Assembly: GCA_026419785.1 (NCBI GenBank)
Contig: JAODTK010005556.1
Span: forward strand, 310,001-374,000
Source of the DNA: Sclerodactyla briareus
Taxonomy: Eukaryota > Echinodermata > Holothuroidea > Dendrochirotida > Sclerodactylidae
Direction: 5' to 3'
Length of the DNA stretch: 64,000 bases
Position 1 is the first letter of the stretch. Every line of letters starts with the position of its first letter. The position numbers and the translations under genes are program-made. Positions 12,353 to 24,191 of this stretch are shown piece by piece. The notes beneath the pieces were generated by a model. It worked only from the letters and a program-made list of their open reading frames with translations, had not been told where the DNA came from and ran no database searches.

Positions 12353-13482
12353 TTATTATTTATTTATTTAATTATTTAATTATTATTATTATTATTTTAT
12401 TCATTTATTCATTTATTATATTTACATTACATTCTGAATGAGGTCGAAAGACTCGGGGTAGCAACAAGAGCTAATCTAACCGAGGCCCAAATAATAAACC
12501 AATCAAACAGATTTAAAAAAATTAAATATAAGTCCCCATGAATGAAGAGGGTAAATACTTGATGAAGGGACATTTAAACGTAATGAGCTGACAGCCATAG
12601 AGGTCCATTAATGAAATAATTCATGAATCGTACAAAGCAAATGGGAATCAAATGAGATAATCATCACTGGATAAAAATGTATAATGAGACCTCCTTTGGC
12701 GATGAAACCATGTTGTAAAATGAATTCATTAAAAAATCCTTAACATACCAGGCATCAAAAACTTTCAAAATTCTTCAACATATAGCTACATAAAAATTCA
12801 TATAATTTCGTGAATTAAATGTTTAAAACTACCTAATGATTGCGCCTCCCTACAGTTTTGGGGGTAATTTATTCCAGGCTTTTAGCATTTATGAAAAACG
12901 TCGTTTGTAGTATTCGGTCCTTCCACCGATAATAAATAGTCTGTTTGACGTAGACGATCTCAGACCATGTGGGGAGTATCTTCTGTGATTGGAAAGCCCA
13001 TCTGAGAAATCTGGGGGCGTCCATACCACTGAGGAATTATTATAGCAATGTTGTGTTATGTCGCACGTACTATGTTTTAACGAGAGATCCATATCATTGA
13101 TATATAATATGAATAACAATGGTCCTAGAATAGATCTCTGAGGAACGCCACATACAACGCTTCGGTATCAGAAAGAGCCGCATTAATCTGAATTCGTAGA
13201 TCCATTTATTCCGGTATGTGATCCAGAGCATTATGTACGGGGTCTCAATAATCTGGATAACCTGGTTAGAAGAGAATAGTCCGATATTAGAAACGTCAAA
13301 GGCTTGTGAACCCGCTTTTGAATATTGGGGTCAATCTCTTGGCTTGTTTTACCGTAGTTGGAAAAACATTTGTTGTAATACTAATATTAACAATTAAGTA
13401 TTATATTTCACCAAATAACGCCCTGCAGCTCTTTGGAATCTCAGCACTAATGTCAATCAAGACCAGTTGCTATTGGGGTCCA
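12353..13482 (-). mobile_element. Truncated LINE inserted in copy 1
   Basis: Minus-strand frames around 13,150-12,840 give LFILYINDM and a CDIT block (reverse transcriptase), then TEYYKRRF and an AWNKLPPKL-like word with EAQSLGSFKHLIHE (C-terminal domain), ending in an A/T-rich simple repeat at 12,353-12,420. The stretch between the palm and the C-terminal part is missing, so the element is internally deleted as well as 5'-truncated. Copy 2 lacks it: its sequence passes from ATGTTACCTGT directly to GGGTAGGGGCGAAAG at about 35,975, matching both flanks here. Confidence 0.75.
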
Positions 13483-14984
13483 ACGGGGTAGACGCGAAAG
13501 CGACGCAACCCGTATTATATAATATGGCGTATCTGAGTAATAACGATTATCGTAGCCAGATCTATTCTAGGGCAGATGCCATGACTGCAATTATAGGTAC
13601 ACAGTGATAACATGTTTGTGGGGAGAATACTCAAGTATTTCGCCCGGAGGAGAGCTACTGATATTTCATAATAATTTACGTTTCTCCCTCAGCGATAAGA
13701 ATCAGTTAAGCGGTTGTTGCATGAATTTTGTCCCATTAGAGTGGCGACAATATCGAATAAGTGTATACCATAACATCCAAAAACAGTATTGTGTAACAGC
13801 ATGTATGATATCGTTTGGTTCGAGGACCTGCACAATATACCTCTAAAACCGCTCTGGCCTGAGTGGCCAACCCTGTTCCAGGAGTGGAATCTGTCATTGA
13901 AGAAATTTCTGCTATTATTATTCCTATTATTAGCTACAAATATTTACCGGTAAGAAGGAATTTGGGCGAGTATAAAATTAAACCATGATACGCTTGATGA
14001 CCGAACACATCTGCAACACGGTCGAGATACGAGGGCAAACTATGGCAATCAACAAAACGGTCTAATTCGAGTGGAGCACGCAAAGTTATCAACACATAGT
14101 AGTGGTATACACTTTGTCGAGAAAGGCCACCCGAGTAGTGACCATTAGTTCAGTACGTAACGTCAAGAAAAGAGGGACATGTGATTAATAGTTGCAATGT
14201 TGATGAACAAAGCACATAGTTCAATGATCAATCTACCTATTTACTTGATCATGTGCCTGAACAGGTGTCTATACTACTCTCATGCATGTTTGTGTCACTG
14301 GTAATGAACCATGTGACCTCGTACAAAAGGTTGTTCTGACATCGTGGATTAGTGAAGGACCCCGTGGTCACGGTGATAAAAAAGGTACGGTCCAATAGAT
14401 AAAATGATATCCACCTATTTATCTCTTATATCGCGTGGCTCTGAGTATATATAGTATTAAAAACAAATTAACACAATAACTCAAAAATCATATGGAAATT
14501 ACTGTCAAATCTGTGCAACAGTTATCACGGTAATCTGTTGATATGCTGTGCATGCTACAACCTTCCTTTCAGTTTCAGAAACTCCCCATACCTCTGCAAG
14601 TTCTAACCTCGCCTCTATCGCCACCACGTTATGCTGAGAGAAGGGGGTCATGTTCTGTGGCACCTGCGAACTTTCCTGCTGCGAGGTCTTCATCGGCACT
14701 AACGCGGCTTATAGGATTTTTTTTTTACTGTACTTACAGTCTACAACGAGGGTTAATTTTTTAGGGGGGTTTGCTGGACACCATCTTGTATCAGAGTGAG
14801 AATCATTCACTCGGATACTCATAGTGAGTAATGTTCGCAAGATAGTGATAGGAAAGGGATGGAGGTCACGCTGAATTCTGGAAAGGACTGTCCGGAGGAA
14901 CCTGGACCTCTTGTATTCTGATGGTACGTGAGTGCATGTTATGGTTAACCTCTGTTCTAATTTCCATCTTGCCACACGGGACAG

Positions 14985-15170
14985 TAGTAGGGGGAACACA
15001 TAGCTCAACCCCAATGATAAAGCTTAAGAAGGAGGAACGATCAATGTAATTCCGTTGTATACGTGACATCCAGTTTCAAGTGGGATGCGTTGCGAATACG
15101 CAGGGAATTCCTCAGTAGATATCAGCTGTTGTGGGATCTGCATTGGTGCTGGACCGACCAGGACTGGATG
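14985..15170 (-). pseudogene. Relic exon of a membrane protein, copy 1
   Basis: On the minus strand one frame reads APMQIPQQLIS and continues open through GITLIV before a stop near 15,029. The counterpart in copy 2 (38,710-38,507) has the same APMQIPQQ-I word and GITSIV in the same frame. The acceptor present in copy 2 (TTTTCAG) reads TTTCAAT here, so this copy has probably lost its splice site. Function is unknown; see the copy 2 entry. Confidence 0.35.
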
Positions 15171-15524
15171 TGATTGAAATGAAAAAGAGCGAAGTGTTAT
15201 GGATCAATTATTGATGAGTAAATCTTATGTACTTATTCATTGAAGATTGTTGTTGTTTCCAGTTACTGGCTTGGACAAAAGGTCTGTATATTCGTCATGA
15301 AACGTGACACTGCGATTAGCAGTGCATTGGCTCAAATGGCATTTTAAAATAAGGAAGAGACGACGGTAAATACGAATGGATATCAGTCCATCAATCATGA
15401 ACGGGATGAGGGGAACAATGGCGTGGATTTGAGTCATTAATCAATAATTGTTGAGTGAATGTGTGCGATAGGAAACCATATAAGGTGGAGCACTAAATCT
15501 GAGTTTCTGATACACTTTTGTTGT

Positions 15525-15600
15525 CTACTGTACGAGACACCCGCTTCTTCTCTCGCTTTCTGGCTACCAGTGGTATGTGTCCTACAATATATGTTTGTGA
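15525..15600 (-). pseudogene. Conserved TTGSQKAREE segment, copy 1
   Basis: The minus-strand frame contains TTGSQKAREEAGVS, matching TTGSQKAREERVS at about 39,110-39,060 in copy 2. The identity could mean conserved coding sequence (a basic cytoplasmic segment) or simply the same slowly diverged DNA. No clear splice sites frame it. It lies between the other candidate exons of the same strand. Confidence 0.25.
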
Positions 15601-15849
15601 CTTTAAATTCCTCGGTCAGCGCCTCGGTTATGCCAAGGCAACTGTTGACGTGGTAGTATCTCATTGTAATTATATGTTGCAGTGCCAATGACTGAACGCA
15701 TGAAACATCGGAAGGTATTATGTTGAAGTGTTAGTTATATTTTTTCACGCAGCTTGTTAATCCTTTGTCTGATCGGGCAAAATGAGCACAGTCATCACCT
15801 ACCAAGCTTTCACATGTCACATGATCATGGTCAAATGTTATATCATGCA

Positions 15850-16200
15850 GAAATCATTTTGGTGGAGCGTCGGCCATCCACCCGGGAGACCGGGTTCGAG
15901 TCCCGATCGGGTCATACCAAAAACTTTAAAACTGGGAAACCTGTGCCTGCCGCTGGGCGCTCAGCTCAAGGGATTGGAAGAGGGAACAACGAGGGGTAGG
16001 CAATTTGCAAGTTGCCGTCTGCGTGAGATTACCCCCACCCCATAGTTAAGGTACCGCAAAAAAGGTATGCCTTTATTTCCGTGTACCTGTGGAGGGATTG
16101 CCCCCCAAGTGACAATTTGGTGTCGTATCCAGGGCGGACCCTTGCTGGGCATCGAATTAGAGACGATCCTCTGCACGGCAAGTATACCATAAAATAAAAG
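15850..16200 (+). mobile_element. tRNA-derived SINE
   Basis: A tRNA-like head with a GGTTCGAGTCC B-box at 15,893-15,903 and a GGTGGAGCG A-box-like word upstream is followed by a body with AAAACTGGGAAACCTG and GGGCGCTCAGCTCAAGGG. Body words of this kind occur in SINE families with a conserved central domain in marine invertebrates. RNA polymerase III would transcribe such an element from the internal boxes. Copy 2 has a different sequence at this place, so the insertion is private to copy 1. Confidence 0.6.
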
Positions 16201-16559
16201 AATAAAAAATATGTAAAGTTTCCCCGTATTGCTTAGACGGGAGTAGCGTGTCTGTTCAAATTTCATATACACAAACTGATATGAGACCCGAATCGAAATG
16301 TCCCTAATGTTCGGGACATGTAACGAAATTGACTCGAAGAACTGTTCTACACAAGGTGAGTCCCTTTCTTTGAGTGTCAGAGAGAAATTACACGTTTTGC
16401 GTAAAGTAAAAAAGGATTGAATCCGTAAAAGGCCCGACGAGAGTGTCGCCGTGAATTGCCAGCTTTCACCACTAAATAAGACAATGCCTTCCGCGCCTGA
16501 TCGCAATGTGAAGCAGGGTGATAATTACAAATACTTGGTTATGTGAAAATGACAATCAC

Positions 16560-16690
16560 ACACCCTTTGATATGAGCAATCATAACGAAGTGCCTTGCTC
16601 GAAGGTACTACAACGTGGACGCGAACCCGCAACCTCTGGATAAGGAGATAGACACAGCTGAATGGACACGCCGCTCCAACAAATGACCTC
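16560..16690 (-). mobile_element. tRNA-like SINE fragment (minus strand)
   Basis: The minus strand reads GTTGGAGCGGCG (A-box-like), then GCGGGTTCGCGTCCACG (B-box), spaced as in a tRNA-derived head. The flanks (GACAAT upstream and AATGACCTCGCCATT downstream on the plus strand) match copy 2 around 40,360-40,440, where other sequence stands in place of the SINE. It is short and lacks a clear tail, so it is probably truncated. Confidence 0.45.
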
Positions 16691-16795
16691 GCCATTTCTT
16701 GAAAAACATTCAAACTGTGGTGTTGTCGTGGCGAAATGACAAGAGTAGGGAGTAAGTGCTAAACATGTTTTGAAGTAATGGTATGTTGTGTCACC

Positions 16796-17917
16796 CAGGG
16801 GAGTTAGCGAAGGGTTGAAAATTTGGGGGGAGGGGGTAGGACGGATGTGGCAATGGTGACTGATATGGGGAAGGGGTCTAAGGGGAGGGGATGTCCCCTC
16901 CCCTTTATTTTGAATATTGAAACGTCCTCAGATGCAATGTGGTGCAATATTTTCAGTAAAATTGGGCGTTCAGTAATTACTCGCCCCGCTCACCACGTAC
17001 GCGAAACCCTTTAAATTTGGGACGCCGAAATTTTTTGCCCCCGAATCCCAACAATGCCCGATTTTTACAGCAGCTCGTGAGTGTGAAAGCAGACCATCAA
17101 TACACACTGCGCGACACTTCAATGGTGCAATTGATCAAAATTAGCCATTTAGTACATCTTCTTTCCACTTATGCAAATATTTTAGGATATATCTAACAGA
17201 TTTAACTTATTCTGTGCGCAAAGTTGGGTAGTTTCCTGCCCGAATATCGATCTCCAAAAAAAAAAAAACCAAAAAAAAAAAAAACTGGGGGGTGCCTCTA
17301 TCTCTCGCTGTACTATAGCTATGCCGCTCGCATGATTCCCCGCTTAAACCGATCTGTTTCATTGTTAAGTTCAGTGGTAATGGCTTGATTTTTTTAAATG
17401 TATTTCTGGAATATAGGACCAGAAACAAAACTTTCAAAGAACTGTCAAACTCATGAAAAATAAAATGTCAAACGCTAACGCCTTTTTTCCCTTTTGCCGA
17501 ATTGCCGACAGACTCGTTCACTCGTCAAATTACACCGACGGCGACGAGCCGTCACAATATACGTTTGCCGACGTGCTATTCTCTTGCCCACGCTGAATGG
17601 GTCAATTAAGATGAAGAGCCAAAAGTCGAAATAACCGATAAAGTCTGGCTTCCGTTTTGTTTTTATCCTCTTTCCATTCCCTGTCTTCCCCTTCACTCCC
17701 TTACTTCCCTTTTCCTTTCCCTTCCCCTCTTTCTTCTTTTCCTCCTCTCCTCTTTTCCCCTTCTTTCCCTCCTCGCCTCTTTTCGTCTTCTGTTCCTCCT
17801 CTCCTCTTTCCTCTTCTTTCCCTTCCTTTTCGCCTTTTTGCCGACAGACCAAAAATGCCGACGGCCGGCAACGAAATTATGGGGGGTTTTGTCACACCCC
17901 CGCTCGCTACGGCCCTG
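16796..17917. mobile_element. Non-autonomous hAT-like element with TIRs and 8-bp TSD
   Basis: The left end CAGGGGAGTTAGCGA and the right end TCGCTACGGCCCTG are imperfect inverted repeats. GTGTCACC at 16,788-16,795 recurs as GTGTCGACC at 17,918-17,926, an 8-bp target duplication with one extra base. Copy 2 has the single uninterrupted site GTGTCACCACAAGCG at 40,531. CAGGG termini with 8-bp duplications are the hallmark of the hAT superfamily. The interior has poly(A) runs, a polypyrimidine tract and no transposase, so it would need a transposase in trans. Confidence 0.75.
17650..17840. repeat. Polypyrimidine tract inside the hAT-like element
   Basis: The plus strand is almost only C and T (TTCCCTTCC/CCTCCT-type words). 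The apparent Lys/Glu/Arg-rich and Ser/Phe/Pro-rich open frames across it are composition artefacts, not genes. Such tracts can form triplex or slipped structures. Confidence 0.85.
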
Positions 17918-18100
17918 GTGTCGACCACAGCGTTGGCGAGGCTGGAGTTGGACAGTAGTCGGAAGCCTTCTTACAACTGTAACAAAACCCAAGTTCATTA
18001 CGCTTATTGCATGGAATGAAAATTAGTGAATGGACGACAGCGTCAGGATTTTCTACCTGTGCCAATTTAACATCTTCTCAAGTACACGGGGACCACGATC

Positions 18101-18273
18101 CCATCGTTGGTTGTTCTGGGGCGCGTGTTGAGGAATGCAATCACACTGCTCCACAAGACAGATAGGCTCCGAATATCGCGACCAAGCAGTGAAGCCCGTT
18201 AAAGACGATTGATGGCGTGAAACACGTATTCGTTTCTGTATCCCCAGCCATAGCTCATCCTTTCCGTTATTGC
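18101..18273 (-). pseudogene. Relic of transmembrane exon, copy 1
   Basis: The minus strand keeps the acceptor CTCTCAACAG of copy 2 and the hydrophobic word NGLHCLVAIFGAYLSCG, equivalent to NGLNCVVAIFGASFTCG in copy 2 (40,834-40,690). The differences include conservative changes (V/L, T/S), as expected of once-coding sequence. A stop follows almost at once, and the donor GGTAAGATC of copy 2 is GGGATC here, so the donor GT is gone. Copy 1 is therefore probably a dead copy. Confidence 0.45.
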
Positions 18274-18480
18274 CTGTTGAGAGCATGATCAGATAACAAC
18301 CAGTGACAACCTGTCTACCAATGTAAATATACCGGTTACTTTATCTCGGTTACTTTCAATTGGTGGCCTGGGTGACATGACCTAACTGTAATACTCTAAT
18401 AGTAATGATTCAATTATACAGAACACTCCATTTAGTAATGTAGAAGGAACAACTGTCGCAGTCACCTACACATGCACATT

Positions 18481-18500
18481 TAAATTATATAAATACGGGT
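18481..18500 (+). promoter_or_regulatory. Conserved TATA-like word, copy 1
   Basis: AAATTATATAAATACGGGT is identical to the word at 40,973-40,990 in copy 2 although the flanks have drifted. It matches a TATA box, but no gene start downstream is recognisable, and conservation of so short a word may be chance. Confidence 0.2.
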
Positions 18501-18879
18501 TGGAAAACGACTGATAGATAGATAGATGCTCAGATAGAATTTCCATCTGTCTGTCTGTTTCTCCGTATGAATATTGTTAGGAACTCTGGCATGTATGAGA
18601 CGCTTCATCTATAGGGCCTGTGTGAAATATTGCCAGATCCAGGTACAGGATGTTGAGAAATTTAAGGTCAACGAACATTGAGGACGCAATAAGATACTAT
18701 GTGAAAACCATTGAAAATCTGCAAAATATATCTCCTCATTCGGAGGATCACCATGACAGTGGTCAGTGGTATCGATGAACAGGTATAATTATGACATGTT
18801 CAGAAAATTAGGAACAAAGTCATTACACAATGACCTTTGTTGTGAGAAGGCAAGAATGTAATCCAATCTACGGATCAAG

Positions 18880-19080
18880 CAACATGCCTGTGGTGGAGAA
18901 GACAGTGAGAGGGCGACCAAGTAAGAGGCGGAACCACTGGGTTACGGAGGATATGGCAGTCGCTGGACTAGAGGAGGGTAGAGCAGGAGAGGATTGCATG
19001 GAGGACAGCCATCGGCACCCGCAACCCTAGATGTGAGATTGAAGCCAGAAGTCGAAGAAGAAGGTGTTGGCGCACGAACT
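18880..19080 (+). mobile_element. C-terminal scrap of an RTE-like LINE
   Basis: The frame reads RGRPSKR-NHWVTEDM-VAGLEE, the C-terminal end of the LINE reverse transcriptase type that ends in GRP-RRW-...-DM-..-G--E and a short basic tail. The same type, with more sequence upstream, lies at 44,390-45,030. It begins exactly where the co-linearity of copy 1 with copy 2 stops (CTACGGATCAAGCAAC, 18,868-18,883 and 41,314-41,329). Confidence 0.6.
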
Positions 19081-19329
19081 TCCGTTCTCGGAGAGCGGCA
19101 AGAACTGATTACCACAGGACATAATTTAGTGGGTATCTAGCGCGATAGAAATCCTAAAACAACTCGTTACACTTGACACTCTAATAATAATTGATCTGTT
19201 TATAAGCATTGTTTCTGACACCACGTTCAGACCATGACAGCATTGCCTCAGCACACTAAGGAAACCGTAGAGGTCCGGGTATTTGGAAACTCAATACCTC
19301 TTTATGACGCGATGATAATACAGTAATTT

Positions 19330-21430
19330 AGTACAGATAACAATATCTGATACTTTGAATGAGTACAAGAACTTGTATCCTAGCCTGCTTTGGGAAATTT
19401 GTAAGCTAAAAGCCAGGATTCGAAAGGGAAGGAGAGATCAGTTTTGGAAGCACGTATTTTCACAAATCCTTCCGAGCTTCGAAAATGACTTTATGTATTG
19501 AGGGCAACCTTAGACACACTCTATGATATTCAGAGGGAAATATTTCATCGTTCGATGTTAGCTAATGTGTCGGTTTTGAAAACAGTAAACGAATTATTCA
19601 CTGACGATAAATCGTAGACTTTAATTCGCCCCTGGACAAAGTTTTGACGGCAATTGAAATTTTACAGCAAGCTGTACACAAGGGATCATATAGTTGTGCC
19701 GGCTAAGATTGACTATCATCTGATCAATAGAATCATTTTACTGGTCTTACGAAGGAACAGAGAATGAGTTGTGAAGGATCTTTTTTTGAAACTTAGATTA
19801 ATACACTGCTGCACTCAAATCGATGGCTATGCATAAAGCTCCGGGGTCGGACGGAATTCCTGTAGAGTTTCATCTATAGTTCTGAGAAGTTTAGTTTAGT
19901 GAATAAGGGTCAGGAAGGACATAATCCCAGAAACGACACCCAGAGCAACAAACTACAGGAAAGAAGACTGAACAAACCACTAATAATTCGCCCGTTGATT
20001 CCTGGAAAAATAAATAAATCAAGTCTGTTCTTGAAAACGCATTTCACACTATTAGAGAAAAAACATTTTCAGGGAAGTCAATTCCACTCATTGATCACTC
20101 GCTGCGAGAAGAAATATTTACGATGTTCCAATGGCAGCGCTTGCCACGAAGCTTGAGACAGTGGCCTCTATTTGCAGTAACACTGGAAATTCAAAGAAGT
20201 AGTGGAAGGACAGGCCATCGAGTCCATGGACAATTTTGAAAAACTGGATCAAGTCACCCCCGAATTCGGAAGATATTGAACAGAGTTGTAGACACTTTTC
20301 ATTATGCTTTGCAAATTGGTTATTTATCAGATGGGCAGGGCATAACTGTTATATCATTGATTCCAAAGTCCGGCAAGGATAGAAGGTATTCACAGAATTG
20401 GCGCCCGATTGCTCCTCTAAACGAAGATTACAAGATAGCGGCAAAATGCATGCCTCCCGTTCCAAAAAGGTCTTAGATCCTATTATCAGTTATGAGCAAA
20501 CAGGTTTCTGAAGGGGCGTTTTATTGGTGAAAATATCAGGCTTATTCTTGGCAAGTTGGCATAATTGATTATTGCTTAGAAAATGAAATTTGTGGCAGTT
20601 TAATGTTCTTAGACTTTGAGAAAGACTTCGATCGTTTAGTTTCATTTACTCAACTCGTTCAACAAGTTCGCCAAAGCTGTCCCTTAAGCCCTACCTCTTC
20701 ATTCTCTGTACTGAGATTTTGTGCTATTCAATTGATAGTAATCTAAATATGAGGGGTATCACAAATTCAGGAGTACCTCTGAATTATTCAATGATGTGAT
20801 GTCACGGTTATCATGATGTATGGATTGGAAGTATACTTGATCAATGACTTAACGAAACAAGAACAATTTTTTCATGCCAAAATTAATTTGAACAAGTCGC
20901 AATTATTCTTGCTTATCGTTTTTCCGGAAAACATCTCCGGTATTTGAAATTCTATAATATCCGTAACAGCAACCACTGTGTCAGATATCTCGGAATTAGT
21001 CTTTTTCATCATAAGGAAGATTCTTTGAGCTTAACTATGTGCGACACTTTCTCGAATAAAACAATTATTAATTCAGGGTCATAGGCGAGGTGCAGATTAT
21101 TGAAATATTTGCTATTCCATAATAGGTATATAATAGGTATAATAGGTAGTGCTACTTAGCCCTCCTGATCATTCCTTTGAAGATCTGAACGATCTGCTCT
21201 TCAAATTCATCTGGAAAAATAAACTGATAGGAGGTCTGAAAATGATTGACGTTTGTGCGTTAGCAAAGAGTTTAGGAATTATTGGTACAAATACTGTTAC
21301 ACTTCCCTCATAATTTCCCCAATTGGGGAAAGATACATTCATTCCCATTTTAATCTGTATATCTCTATAGAATTATTCACCCCTTTTCTTTGACTTTTTT
21401 ATTTCGTATCAGGTGAAAGGACTCTCCATT
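19330..21430 (+). mobile_element. Degraded Tx1/L1-like LINE
   Basis: Successive frames give an L1/Tx1-type order: LLWEICKLKAR (19,388), MAMHKAPGSDGIPVEF (19,825-19,872), GQGITVISLIPKSGKD with NWRPIAPLN (20,335-20,430), a FLDFEK-FDR palm strand (about 20,606), SCPLSPYLF-like sequence (about 20,672) and ILCYSIDSNLNMRGIT (20,708-20,762), INLNKSQLFL (20,884) and YLGIS-like sequence (about 20,988). This is the reverse transcriptase plus downstream region of one element, with stops and shifts throughout. No endonuclease was recognised upstream. The insertion is private to copy 1. Confidence 0.8.
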
Positions 21431-21446
21431 GTGTACATTCCGTATA

Positions 21447-21490
21447 TGTACACACACACACACACTATATATATAGATATATATATAATG
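21447..21490. repeat. (CA)n followed by (TA)n microsatellite
   Basis: ACACACACACACACACAC is followed by TATATATA and GATATATATAT. It lies just after the last recognisable part of the Tx1-like LINE and may be its tail or an independent microsatellite. Confidence 0.8.
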
Positions 21491-22610
21491 CTGCTTGGAG
21501 TGACTTGCCCAGGCACAAAACGGGTCCCACCCGGACGAGAATGAAGACAGAAGCGTACGGCATCGACGTCTTACGGCTCCGATCGAGGAGGTGGACGCCC
21601 CACGGAGAGACCGCTATTGGGACTCCTTTCTTCGGGTGAAACAAATGATACTTGCGAACCGATTATAGGGCGGTATCATACTGAGCACTCTCGGGGAGAG
21701 GCAGCAGATCAAGGGATTGAAGAGGCTCCAGAAAAAATGAGGGAGGAGTGTAGTGTGTGGGCATGTTGGCCGTTATGGCAGCCAAGAGCCGGCTGGAGGT
21801 TCCCGCCAGCCGCGGGTAAAACCCTCCTAAATGGCAACCCTAGAGAGCCGGATCGGGAAACCCCGAACCGCGCAAGCCTACGGAAAGGGCAGTCTGTAGT
21901 CCATTGTTGAACCGAGAGCACCGTTTGTGGAAGTATCAGAGTTACCCGCGCTACCGACAAGCTGATACCTCTGTGTCGGTCGTATGACGGTTACCATGTT
22001 TTGCATAAATGTTTCACCCGGATCGCGATAACGACTATGTTACCTTGAACGGACTCCTGTTACGGCTGTGGACTGCAGAATCACTCCTACGAAAGTGTCT
22101 TCTTATTAACTGTATCCAGTGTTATTACCACGCCGGTTTCTCCTAACTGCCGTATTACTACCACTGTGAAGTATTGTATTATATCAAACTTGCTGTATAT
22201 TTCTCACGTTACGTGGAGCACGTTGCGGAACCCGTCACGAGGAAGTGTATGCCAGCGGGCTGGAATAATTATCATTCCTAGTATTATCACATCGACACGG
22301 ACCGAGTACACCTATTTCCCGCCTACCCCTTGTGAGACACCCCACAGACGCCCGAGCTACCGTGTGCAGCTCGTATCGCCGCCATCTGAGCCCTCGCCCC
22401 GAGCCTAGTCGCCGGGGGGTAGCGGGCGTTCCGTCCACCGACTCCGAGGACTCCCAGCGCCGAGGTCGAACGACACCCCCAGGACAAGGGAAGACTCGTC
22501 CCCGTGAAGCCCCGATGAAGCACTGACGAAGGACTAGTATTGTCCGAAAGCTCTGCATTCAAAATATATCGGCTGTTTTACTCACATTTTTTCTAGCTCA
22601 TCGCTATTTC
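21490..22610 (+). repeat. GC-rich retroelement-like block ending in a hammerhead-like motif
   Basis: Base composition jumps here relative to the surroundings. Frames at 22,320-22,520 are Pro/Arg/Ser-rich, and the block ends at 22,523-22,549 with CTGACGA, a 4-bp hairpin (GGAC/GTCC) and GAAA, then an A/T-rich end. Penelope-like elements of animals can carry hammerhead ribozymes near their ends, but no reverse transcriptase or GIY-YIG domain is visible, so identity is unproven. Copy 2 has no counterpart. Confidence 0.35.
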
Positions 22611-23960
22611 GCATCTCATTCGAGATCGAGCCTATTCAGTACGAAAGCATTGCTGTTTTACAGTTGCTCCACTCAACGAATCACTGTCGAGTTGAAAGGA
22701 ACGGATTACGTCTTTCCACGATTGAAATGCTCACACGATTGCACCGAATTTCTGATAAAAATTACGAGAGAATACACAGCTTGGTATGCGTAAATTGTGA
22801 TGTGTGCAATAAATGAATTGAGGGTCGTTCAGTTGTATGCTCCGTTCGGCTAAGGATTCCATTGTTACGTATTCGGATCCGGTACGCATTTGAAAATCAC
22901 GTGAGCTGAGATGGGGCCAGTGCCTGATATGTCTATTTAGTTGCTTAGATAGATATTGGTTCCACAGAGGCAGGGCAAATTCTAACAAAGGGAAAGCACA
23001 TGAAGCAATGCATATACAGGTGTGTATTAATATGAAACCTATGGAATATTTTCCTCAAGAAGCCAATCACCGATAATATGCATGAGCTGCTGCACCTTTT
23101 ATGGTCCTCCGCATGGAATCATAGTGTGTTCTCTTCTCTTCTCAAACAAGACTGCGTTGAACAGCGGCTGCTTGCTCTCTTACCATAGAAAGGTGTTACC
23201 GAAAAAGATAACACAGGTGTATTTCATGAATTTGAATAGTGCAAGTGATCAACGAGCAATTGACTAATCGATCCGAGTACAATTAGGTATTGTAAAGCAA
23301 TTATGAATAATCAATTAATAAAATAATATTCACAACTTAACAAATATTAGCACGTTATGGTGTACGGAACATCATGGCATTTTGTATATCTGAAGCAGGA
23401 TTCGCAGCTGACAAAAAAAACAGCACCAAAAAACATGCATACAGTATATATATTTGCACAATTTCTGGCCTTGAATAGGTCCAATCCTTCGCTCAGCAAG
23501 TTTACCATGAAAGATATCCACTAGGTATTGATACTTCTACGATGAGTCTTCGATACAATGTTACGAGTTTTTCATTACACTTACCTGCAAAGGGTGTGAA
23601 CTGTTATAAACAGTGAACCGAAAAAAAAAAAAAAAAAAAAAACCCAAACAGCAGCTATGGTTTGGAAACTGTGTTTTTCAGCGAAATTAGTTGCTATCAA
23701 AAATTATGAACAGCGTGATGTGCGTTCCGCCTCTGTGCTTATTTCCCACTTGGATAATTGTTCACCATGATACCTTGTATATTGTGGAAAAATGTCCAAA
23801 CATGTTCATTTGGTCTGTATGGCCGCTACAGTTAATACCTCTTGGCCTCCGTCAAACCCACGGTATTATGCTATCGGCAACATCCGTGCAAACTTTGGTG
23901 CTGTTGGAGAGCTTGCTCACCTAGTGACCCGTGTATACTGCTTATATATACAGAACCTGC
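22610..23960. other. No recognisable gene
   Basis: AT-rich sequence without a familiar coding motif. A poly(A) run at 23,621-23,642 could be the tail of a retroposed copy, but nothing recognisable precedes it. Co-linearity with copy 2 resumes at about 23,970. Confidence 0.4.
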
Positions 23961-24191
23961 CTTTGAGCGAAGGTGTTGACAATATTCATCATGCGCTCGA
24001 ACAACCGTTCAATACAGAACTATACCATCCGATTTCAGTGATGGTCCAAGTAGGGACTAACATGAAATTTTGGTTCTTGAACTTTCTAATTGTAGCTGAA
24101 TACACATACCCACTATAAATTGACTCAGGGTTTCTGAACAATACCTTTCCGTCGCCATAACCTTTTACGTATTGAGTTTTACGCTAACTAC

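Noticed and set aside
17475-17998. Lys/Glu/Arg-rich open frames on the minus strand
   Set aside because: They are the translation of a polypurine strand inside the hAT-like element; all frames there are open and low in complexity.
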